This document shows, piece by piece, positions 55,277 through 64,000 of a stretch of 64,000 bases of DNA. Positions within the stretch are counted from its first letter, which is position 1, and each line of letters starts with the position of its first letter. The position numbers were made by a program, and so were the translations under genes. The notes under the pieces are model-generated. The model did no database searches. It worked only from the letters and a program-made list of their open reading frames with translations, and was not told the DNA's origin. The DNA is from Costus lasius (lineage: Eukaryota; Streptophyta; Magnoliopsida; Zingiberales; Costaceae). The stretch lies in the NCBI GenBank assembly GCA_027563935.2, contig CM050453.2:67936018-68000017 (forward strand), read 5' to 3'.

Positions 55277-57468
55277 TGTTATAACCCAGATTTTTAGAAA
55301 ATAATTTTAGAAAATTCAGATTTTTGTTTTAAGATTTTTATGTGATTTTTCGGGAATCTTTTGGAATTTTTTTGAGATAAAAATAGATAGTTTTATTAAA
55401 AACAAGTTAAGTTGCGTTCGCGAGGGCTCAAACCTGCGACCTGCGTTAGTGGTTCAGCCAAACCATTGAGCTAATTCGCGGTTTGTTAATAAACCACATC
55501 CGTTTAATGTTAAGTCGGTTTTTGGTTTATTTTTGGGCAACGAGTCGAATCATCATTGTCTCCGACTTTCGCGGTGACTGAGTCATCGCCGCGCCCTCGC
55601 TATTTTTGGATGCGCTTCGCGTCTATTGTAGAGGGCTTCTGTTCGCCCTAGTTCGTCATCAAACCTAAAGGATCCTCGAGCCGCAACGCGCCATCAGGAG
55701 AAGGAAATCAGAGCTAGAAGGAGTTCGCTGGAGTTGCAGCCGTTTTCACCTTCTGTACAGTCAGCGACGATGATATATCTGTTATGGGCTATGTTTCAGC
55801 TTCATAGCAAGGTAAGCATGCTTCGTCTAAGTTTTGGTGAAGTTCTGTTGCGATTTAGTTAAGTTTGGGTGTGTCAATGACGGCGGTGCCACCGTTGATA
55901 CCAGCGGCTACTGCGAGCACTTCGAATGGGCGTCGAAAGCTCACCGCAGCTGGTTGAGGAGCTTCCCGGCGATGGCAGAAGTCTTCTGGTGAAATCTGGA
56001 CGTGAACGGATGCTCGACGCGCCCTCAGGAGCTCACCGGCGCAAGTGGCGGACGCAAGTCCGGCCGCCTTGCACGGCGGCGATGGGGCGGCGCGGGCGAG
56101 CGGCCGATTCGGTCTGATTTAGGGTCTTGGGCAGCGGTTTATTTCAAATAAACCCGGCTCATTGAGTTTAGAATTGATTTGAACCGATTCAACAGTTTAT
56201 GTGGTTTAATTTCAATTCTAGCCCAGCATAGGTTTTCTGTCCGGTTCGACCCCGATTCGGTCGAATGTGGGCCGGTTCAGGTAGTCGTTGGAAAGCTTAT
56301 GAAAATGCCTATCCAATGACATTTGGGTCAGATGGGCATTGGATATTTTATGTAATTTAGGTTTTAAGTGTCGGTTTGACTTTCTTCAGGGTGAATCTGA
56401 CCGATTCACTGCAATCCAGTCCGGTTCAGTGGCATTTGGGTCTGGTTCACTGCATCCAAGGTTGGTTCCCTGGGTTTTGAGATGTTTTCTATCTGTTGGT
56501 AGTCTCTGTTTTTAAGTTTGAATCTTATTTGATAGAGTTCATGTATAAATTTGTATTTCAGACTAATTGATCCACTGTTTGGCTTGCGTCGTTTGATAAA
56601 CAATTTTATTGGCTTTTCAAAGGTAAGACCTCAGACCAGATTTCTGTAAATAAATTTTGATAATCTTCATTCCAATAGACTCTATTAGTATAGTATTCTG
56701 CACATCGATTTACAAACAGTTGCATTTTTATCATTGAGAACATACCCAATTCCCTTCAGGGTTAGTATCCACTCTGTGGACAGATCGGGGTCCCACGTTA
56801 CATGCATTGGGATTCGTGACACATGGTAGTGTGTGTGTTCACCATGTAAGGTGTGTGATTCATCACCTTGTCATGTGTATTTAGGGGTGACGACCCCACA
56901 AGCCAGCAGGTATTGCTCATGGAGGTTTTCATGTATGATACCAGTTTCTGTATTTATCTTCAGTATGGATTTTATCCACAGTTAACTAGTTGAACCAGTC
57001 TTTATATAGTTGCACTACAGTTTTCATTTACATCTTTCAGTTTCTTAATCAGTTTTGATATATTATGCTTTGTTCTTATTCATGCTTGTTGCTAGTTTCC
57101 CTCATTTGGATCTAAGTGACTACCCTTTCCTCTGGGGAGAGGCTTGCTTAGCATTTATTTGCTAACCCATGAGGGATGTTGTGCAGTTGCAGTTCAGGAG
57201 GAGTTAGATCGTCCGGCAAATCCCCGCAAGCGCAACTACGCTTGAAGTGCTTTAGGTGGCAAGATAATCCATGAGATAGTTGTTAGAGTTTAGTTGTTAA
57301 TTACTTTTGTTATTCCAAAAAAGTTAAAGTGTTAGCTAGTGGAAACAGTTGTACACCTTTTTGCGATTAGATATGTTTTCTTAGATTTGATTTAATAAAA
57401 AGATATGTTTTCTTCCGCACTTCTTGGATTTAGATTATTTATCTTTAAATGCTTAAAGAGGTGTAACA
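55277..57468. mobile_element. Solo LTR, probably Ty3/Gypsy
   Basis: The 2,192-bp unit begins TGTTATAACCC and ends GGTGTAACA, with a perfect 5-bp TSD CTTTA on both sides (55272-55276 and 57469-57473). There is no internal domain, so it is the product of LTR-LTR recombination. The TGTTA...TAACA ends recall Del/Tekay-type chromoviruses, but that is tentative. The middle (about 55560-56130) is GC-rich. A 63-codon ORF there (55926-56117) is not a recognised protein. Confidence 0.8.
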
Positions 57469-57534
57469 CTTTAGCATCTAACCAATGTTTTAGATAAATG
57501 CATATTTCGATACTTTCTTCGTTCATTTGACTTC

Positions 57535-59420
57535 ACTTCTCATCCAGCACCCTACCGCCTGCACTGAAATAAGATCCGATGCTACTATGGACACTGGAGG
57601 AGTTAGTAGATCACATGTCATAACACAAATCATAGGATATGATTTTCCTTGTGATATTCACAATGATAAAATATCAAAGTTATCAATTTGTTATTCTATA
57701 AGTAAAGATGTATCATTACTTTCTAAAAAAAAATATTAATTCCTTAAAATTACTAGATCTACTTGTTGATATATATTTTCTATTTAAAATTGTGTGTATT
57801 CTTCATATAATATTTTTTACTACTAATAGATAAATTAGTTTGAGACAGTGTTGAATTAATTATATTTCTAAATTTTAAATTATAAACATTATACATTACC
57901 TCTAATAAAGAAGAAACTTCACTATTTTTTTTATGATCAACCCCTTCAAGTTGAATATTTTTATAATATTCATATAAGAAAATATGTACACCTTCTAATT
58001 TAAATTTAGGATACATAATTGAAGCTAAATAATATAAAGGACATATATTTTTCTAATATTTTTTAAATTTTATTTCCATTAGTGAAATTAGTTGAAAAAT
58101 ATTTTCAACATTTCTATGTTAGGAAAATTTTTGAGTAATTCAAATTAAATGTTCTAAAATTAAACATGATGTAGGATAATAAACATCAGATAAGTGAGTG
58201 ATAGCGTTATAAAAAATTTCTAAAATATTATGTAATAATTTTACTTTTTCCCAATCTTTGTCTTAAATATTTTCATCAGACATTCTTTCATTATAAAATA
58301 ATGTAAGAGGATCTTTACATAAAAAACATATTGTTAGCATGTTATGTAGAATTCTATCTTATTTAAATATCAACTTTAATTTTTTCATACGATAAACTAT
58401 AAGATTTACATATTTCTCTAAAGTCTTGATTTCTAAAAGTAGAAGAAGTAATAAATCTAACAGTATTTCTTATTTTATTTATATGTTCGTCTACTTCTCT
58501 TATTCTATATTGAACACATAAGTTGAGAATATGGCATGCACATCTTACATAAAAAATCCATTAAATATTGGATTCATCATTCTTTTTAATTTTTCAACTA
58601 CAATACCATTATTGCTTGCATTATCAAAAGTAATTAAAATTTTTTTATTAATTATATTATATGAATGTAAAATGCTATAAAATTATCTAACTACAACATT
58701 TGCAGTATGAAGATATTAAAAAATTTTAAATGTAATAATTATTTTTTTATAAGAAAATTACTATATATCCAATGTGTTGTAATATTCATGTAGGAATGAT
58801 TAGACTGATTGCTAGTCCGAATAACAGATGTTAAAGAAATAATAGAAGTAAGTGCATTTAAAGTTTCTAAAAGATAATTTCTCACAAAAAAATTTGAAGT
58901 CATCACTATGCATAGTTTTTTTATTTACTTTTTTTTATTTAGGTTGTTGTGATTTATTTATAAATTTATAAATTTTTAATTTTTTGCTAAAGAAAATGGT
59001 TGTTCATCCCAAAAAATAATTTAGATAATTATTTTTTAAGATTTTTAGTAGAATAATTAAAAATATTCAATGCACTAGAGGAAAAGTTGAGAGTAGTCTG
59101 TGCACACACGATTTGAGTTTGGTGACTTTTGACATGGCAAGCCAGATGATTAGTTCCACTAGTTGATTTGCAACTCAGTACTTTTTTGCACTTTTTGTAG
59201 CCGACTTTTTCTTGGCTGTTAATTATCATCATATTAAAGCTCTTCCAAATATCACTTGTGTGTTTTCTTCCATTAGGAGTAGTAGATTCGTGAGGATCTT
59301 CACAACATCCCTCCTCTCCCTACATAGTAATAGTAGGTTCATTATGATATTATTTATGTTGGTTTGGGTCATTGGGTGGAAGGTTAGCATCATAGGCTTG
59401 TGACATTGCGGGGTTATTTG
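57535..59420 (-). pseudogene. hAT transposase (BED-finger, RICESLEEPER-like), degenerate
   Basis: Read on the minus strand, the N-terminus shows a BED finger: SDIWKSF, then KKCKKVLSC, then SGTNHLACHVKSH (about 59040-59270). Further on come FDNASNNGIVVEKLK (near 58600), a DVYYPTSCLILEHL block (near 58190) and ASIMYPKFKLEG (near 58010). The C-terminal dimerisation region has PPVSIVASD followed, after a frameshift, by FSAGGRVLDE (57545-57610). Numerous stops and frameshifts break the frame, so no active transposase remains. The solo LTR at 55277-57468 lies just beyond the C-terminus, inside the same element. Confidence 0.8.
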
Positions 59421-59989
59421 ATCCTAGTAGCTCATTTTATAACTCTTCAATCTCACATGGCAAGAGATCCTATTCATTGTTAAATCTGACCATTAATTGT
59501 ACATATAATATTAAAAAATATGTAGAAAAATTTGTGATACAACATTAAATATTACAAATATATTTATATATAAAAACATAAAAAATAGCATATTAGAAAA
59601 TTGTCTTATTACGTGATTTGTGTGAGCTTAATAAGAAGTAGAGACTTCAATGACCGGAAGTTAAACATAATTAGGTAATAAATATAGATTATAATAATTA
59701 AAATTGAACAACAATTATAGTATAAAAGTATAATAAATAAATATTTAATACTTACTTGATCTTAATCACCTGACTAAACTAAGGGAGTTTTGAAGTTCTG
59801 ATGGCTCAAAGTCTCAAACACTTGATGCTTAAGTTTGAGTTCAATGAAGAAAGTAAGTGAAACTCAAAACTTAAAAGAAATTAAAGGAGTATTAAGAGAG
59901 AATGAGAAATTTATCCAAAACTAGTTGAAATTTATCCAAATATAACTAATCTTATAGTCTAACTTTGAAGATTTAATTAGAGAATTCCA
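59421..59989. other. AT-rich spacer, nothing recognised
   Basis: This may contain the 5' end of the hAT element, but I found no clear TIR or 8-bp TSD. Confidence 0.35.
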
Positions 59990-61111
59990 GAACAATGAGT
60001 CACCCCTCAATACTTATCATGTACTCTAAAACATGCAATAATCTAAACTTAAACAATTACAAGTATGTTAAACATCTATTTTTAAACTAACAACTTCTAA
60101 TAGATTAATAAAAAGTACTAAGCATGAATTATTGAACGAAGTTCAAAGGCTATGCCCCATAACCTAAAAAGGTGTTTAAGCTTCAATATTCATCATTTTA
60201 TTTAACATAAACATGGATAAATGAATACAATAAGTAGAAAGAAAGAAAATAATAATTTAACAATTCCCTTCTAAATGTTTGTTGTCAAATCAACTTTCCC
60301 TCTTCTAGCCGTGATTGTAATCATGGTCATGATTGTGTTTACAATCATGGTCGATGAAGTCTTCCTCCCTGTGTTCATAAATAGAATTTAGTGAGGATAA
60401 AAGCTAGAACCTCCTCCATATTTCCATCTTCCTTTGATGGATTTGTTTGTCGATTGCTTCGTTCCTCTAAGTTACAAGCGACGATGCTCACTTGTTTTTC
60501 ACAGCCATCGATCTCAGCTTCTCAGCTTCAATTCGGTGCAAGGAGGCAACAAAATATTCTCAAATTGATATAAGTGTTGCCTTAGGAGTGCTCTCATGTT
60601 GCCCTACAAGTGCTCTCGTGTTGCCCTAAGGTTTATGCCCTTTAAATTGGCTGATGGAGGCAAAATACGAGGAGAATGCTACCTATTTGTTTGCAAGACT
60701 TGGGCTCCATCTTCACAATCACGGCCTATGACTACTTCTTTCGTGTTTGACCATAGAATCATGGTTGTGATTATAATCATGGCGTTGACCATGATTCTAG
60801 GGATAACTCCAAATTGCATAAAGTTTATTGTGTGGTCTCAGTTCTCTTTAAGAAGTATTATTTCACCTTTAATATCTTTAAATATTTTTGGTGCCCTAAG
60901 TCATGGATAATGATTGTAATGACAGCCTAAATTTTTATTCAGCTTTGGGCTTCAAATTTGTAGTAAAGGACCCTTTTGATGCGAGTATTATTGTGAAGTA
61001 ATTTTCTTCTACAAATAGTAAAATAAGGTAATTTTAAATACAAACAGAAGAAAATATGACTTAAATTTATTTTAAATATGCATGAAAAAAATATAAAAAT
61101 TTGTGTTATCA
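59990..61111 (-). repeat. Left (3') LTR of element K, truncated
   Basis: On the minus strand it starts TGATAACACAAA at 61111, comparable to TGATGACACCAAA of H. Similarity to the right LTR fades beyond about 59990, so the far end is probably lost. ORFs at 60391-60573 and 60596-60910 are not shared with the other LTR. Confidence 0.5.
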
Positions 61112-61619
61112 TATATCCATGACTTAGCTTTTGCTTGTCCTTAAGCAATTACAAAATTAGGATATGGGTGACATGGATGAAAAATATAAAGGTCATATGA
61201 CAATTACTTAATCTACTTGAAACATTTTGAATGCATAATGCATGCCATGACTTTTCAAACTCAAAATTAAGAAAAAACCTTTTGGAATCAGACCTCAAGA
61301 TATTTTAGTCCAAGATAAATAAATTTCAACATTCATGCCATGCATTCATAGTTTAATTTGTTAGATAGCCCTTATTCTTATTTAATAATTCCATATCTAA
61401 CTCTCAAGTCCTAACATCACTTCATGATTTTAGGGATTTTATTAAGTTTGTTTTTATTGGGATTTTTAAAGCACTTATATTTTAGACCATCATCAATCTT
61501 TTTACATGGGGATCAAACATTTGTATTGAATGCTCCTAGTTACTTAGTTGAAAATAAGTCTAAAATACATCAAACTTTATTTAATGTAATAAAACTGAAA
61601 GCATCAATGTAGGTATATA

Positions 61620-62483
61620 TGCACAATTCTTTGCCCTTTGTAGGTATCCACATAGTGACCCCTTCAGTGATGCCCTTGTCCATGCCTAGTGCTTCCTTTC
61701 CTCAAAGGATGTGCCAATAGGAAAGCAAGAAGAGGATGGAGAGTATCTCTATACCTCCCTATTTATAATAGGCAAAGGCACAATTGTATCTCTATAGTAT
61801 TGCCATGTGTCCACATCCTAGAGCACCCCCTTTTCCCTCCTTACTTAGTTGTTGACCAAGCCATTTGATTGAACTTGGCATTAGTCTTGTGGGCACTAAA
61901 GCAAGTCGGAAGAGAGCATAGAGTCGTGCCCTTGCATCTCCAAATTATCTACTTTACTTATAACCAGGCACATGCATCAACTAGTTGGCTTGGGATCGAA
62001 TCCCCATGATGATAATTACTTATAAATGCATGATAGGAGCCTAAGCTATTATCCATCCAGCCTTATTGGGCCAAAAGCCCAATATTGCGATCGAAGCCAT
62101 CATAAATAGGCACCTAGCCCTATCTATGCGGCAACTGATTAGATATGAATTCTTGGTTCATATACACATGATCTAGGCCTAACATAGATCCATCCAACTC
62201 CATATGGACTCAAATTATTAACAAAATTCAATATAAGACTATCTGATCAAACTACATCACCAAAGTGTCAACATGTATGAACCCCATAGGCTCTATATGA
62301 CACTAGCTGTGATGATCGCTAAGATCATCACAAGCAGTGAGGGGGATCTAGCAATACATCACCATTACCCAGGCCATAGGAAATGAGTCGCTTGTTGACA
62401 ACTCCACATCAAGTGAAAAGGCAACCCATGCACTATAGTCTCTTTGCCAACTAATATCCTAATTGGATAAGCATGTGATACCG
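61620..62483 (-). repeat. Copia LTR fragment inside K
   Basis: Between 62265 and 62483 the sequence follows the same order as the Copia F LTR: a CCCCATAGGCTC/CCCTGTAGGTTC block, a hairpin (62309-62331), ATCACAAGCAGTGAG, CATCACC(A/G)(T/C)(T/C)(A/C)CCCA and TGCCAACTRATATCC. It is a minus-oriented piece of a further Copia family. Both ends are truncated and the left boundary is approximate. Confidence 0.6.
62309..62331 (-). ncRNA. LTR hairpin, perfect 9-bp stem
   Basis: GTGATGATC-GCTAA-GATCATCAC is a perfect inverted repeat in the Copia LTR fragment, at the same place as the hairpins in G, F, A/B, C and D. Confidence 0.5.
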
Positions 62484-62517
62484 TGTACAACTACAATGAT
62501 ACCAATGGCACCACAAT

Positions 62518-64000
62518 CATAAACACATATTTATGCAAGTGCATGGATGTATCGAAGTGATAAAAATATTAATCCCATAGAGGCTGTAGAATTAAGTACT
62601 CATTAAATCATAATTATGAAATTTAGGTGAATCGATTAGTTTGAAAGGTATGGTGAGAGCACAAGTAGTAACTATAAGATGTGATATGAGGGAAGTTCGA
62701 GCATGACGTTTCACCATAATAATTTTACTAAATAATTTATATTTGCATATTTCAATTATTTAGCAGTGTCAAAATGAAATATAACTTAGAATTTATAGAA
62801 TGTCTCCTTTTAGTAGCCCATCCTAATGTTAACGCATCCCATACCCATCTGTCACTTTGTGTACCGACCTTAATTAACATCATTAAGCACACTATATATT
62901 TTCTTTTCCCCAATATAACTAAGCGACTTTCATTGTCATTATCTACAAGGTTCATGTGGGTTTCCAAAACTAAGAATCACATTTCAATCCTTGTCCTAGT
63001 TTCTTAGGCAATTCAATTAACAAACCTAAATTATTACATCTAGAATTATTTCCACTAATCAAAATTCGTAACCCTAGCTACTTTCATAGTCTAGACCTTA
63101 TAGGTTAAATTAGTGATTTTCAGGGTTAGGAGTCACCTTTCAGTCCTTATCCTAATCCCCAAGATATGCAATAAGTTAAATACTATGAACTAAAAGGCAT
63201 CATGAATTATCTACAACTAACTTCAACATAACTAAATAAATTCAACATGCCAGATAATCGTTATAACCGTAAAATTAATGGGTTACTCCCCATAGCCTAA
63301 AAACAAGTTTAAGTTATAATGTTTGTTATTAAATCCATCATAAACTTAAGTAAATAATTATAATCAATTTGAATAGAGTAAAATAAAAAAATTTGACAAC
63401 TCTCTCATGAAAATTTCAAAATTCTAGATTTTCTCTCTCCTACTTTTGATTGTAATCATGGTCATGATTTGGCTTTTAAGTGCAGCTTCTTCCTTCCTCA
63501 CATTTGCTACTATTTTGCTTCAAATCTCGATGGAATTTGATTGTAGAAATTTTCATCTCCCAATTTTTTGTAACCTCATAGCTATGATAGTTAGAACATG
63601 GAACTAGGGTTCTGCATTACCATCGCCTTCTCAGCTTCAATTCGGCGTAAGATAGTGATAGAGGAGCTTAGAATTTGTCAAATTGTTGCCTCATGAGTCC
63701 TCTCCCTAAGCCCTAAGCTTGGAGTTCTTCTTATAGAATATATGAGGAGAAATTAGATGAGAACTGGGTCTTGGTTGTCCTTCTGAATCAATGTCGCATT
63801 CAAAATAGAATCACGATCATGATCGTAATCATGGGCCGTGATTATTAGTCTGGTTCAGAATGGCTCAAAATTAATGGGTTGACTTTTTGTTTCTTTGGGA
63901 AGTATTATTTTGACATTACTTTTTGTAAAATCCATCATTATCCTGGAATCACCGCCAATAACTTTTGTTTAGCTTTGGACTCCAAATTTTCAGTGAAGAT
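62518..64000 (-). repeat. Right (5') LTR of element K, cut by window edge
   Basis: It begins near ATGCAAGTGCATGGATG, which resembles the ends of Tat/Athila LTRs read inward from the PBS. The part from about 63150 runs parallel to 59990-60970. The opposed ORFs at 62752-63007 are shadows. Confidence 0.5.

Larger units (their letters stand above)
59990..64000 (-). mobile_element. Diverged Tat/Athila-like element K (partial)
   Basis: Two diverged direct repeats, 59990-61111 and 62518-64000 (continuing out of the window), share ordered phrases: CATAACCTAAAA with CATAGCCTAAAA, TGATTGTAATCATGGTCATGAT in both, CTCAGCTTCAATTCGG in both, and AAGTATTATTT near the end. A GCTTGTCCTTAAGCAA motif (61133-61148, minus sense GCTTAAGGACAAGC) sits next to the left repeat. 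A decayed PBS-like CCAATGGCACCA (62505-62516) sits next to the right one. This arrangement fits a minus-strand Tat/Athila element with a very short, non-coding core. Confidence 0.5.

Noticed and set aside
55926..56117. 63-codon GC-rich ORF as a host gene fragment
   Set aside because: It lies wholly inside the solo LTR, which has its own TSD, and shows no domain.

Overview
This window is plant nuclear DNA made almost entirely of transposable elements. I recognise no host gene, rRNA or tRNA. The Copia, Tat/Athila, TRIM, Tourist-like MITE and hAT types, and nonsense mutations at CAG/CTG (CHG) sites, point to a methylated, repeat-rich region of a flowering-plant genome. I cannot name the family or species.

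Layout. 1-14055: a minus-strand tandem array of one Ty1/Copia family (LTR-internal-LTR-internal, period exactly 7,400 bp). Element A is cut by the window edge. Element B (4950-14055) is complete, with an intact 1,293-codon gag-pol, and shares its left LTR with A. 14300-15765: AT-rich tandem repeats with a recurring inverted repeat. 15957-~17570: partial LTR (G) of another Copia family. 17913-18412: complete 500-bp TRIM with TSD. 18436-36600: plus-strand Copia C, interrupted in pol by Copia D (22971-32059, TSD TTTTG). 37335-38465: fragment of a Tat/Athila-like internal region. 38466-49822: remnant of minus-strand Copia F (leader, PBS, LTR), whose LTR is split by H (39998-48309, TSD TCACG), a non-autonomous Tat/Athila-like element with a decayed gag but no pol. 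49823-54007: AT-rich DNA without recognised genes, with one GC-richer patch. 54008-54474: Tourist-like MITE. 54980-59420: decayed hAT transposon split by a solo LTR (55277-57468, TSD CTTTA). 59990-64000: diverged minus-strand Tat/Athila-like element K with a Copia LTR fragment inside it.

How it works together. Elements A-D belong to one Copia family. In all four the sequence predicts a leader intron of about 1.9 kb. Its donor follows an ATG-GCN-(A/T)TG in the 5' LTR, and its acceptor lies 21 nt before the annotated Gag ATG. Splicing joins the two in frame and removes the PBS and a block of three hairpins that show compensatory changes. Unspliced RNA would be the reverse-transcription template and spliced RNA the translated mRNA. 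C lacks the annotated Gag ATG but keeps the frame open from the LTR ATG, which supports the model. A second hairpin, with covariation, lies near the predicted 5' end of the RNA and recurs in other Copia families here. In H, three arrays of a ~70-bp unit carry an ACGGCACTGCCGT palindrome.

Relative ages by eye: A/B and D are very young (1 and 2 LTR differences), C is older (about 10), and H and the TRIM older still (several percent). This fits the nesting order. All similarity and difference counts were made by eye.
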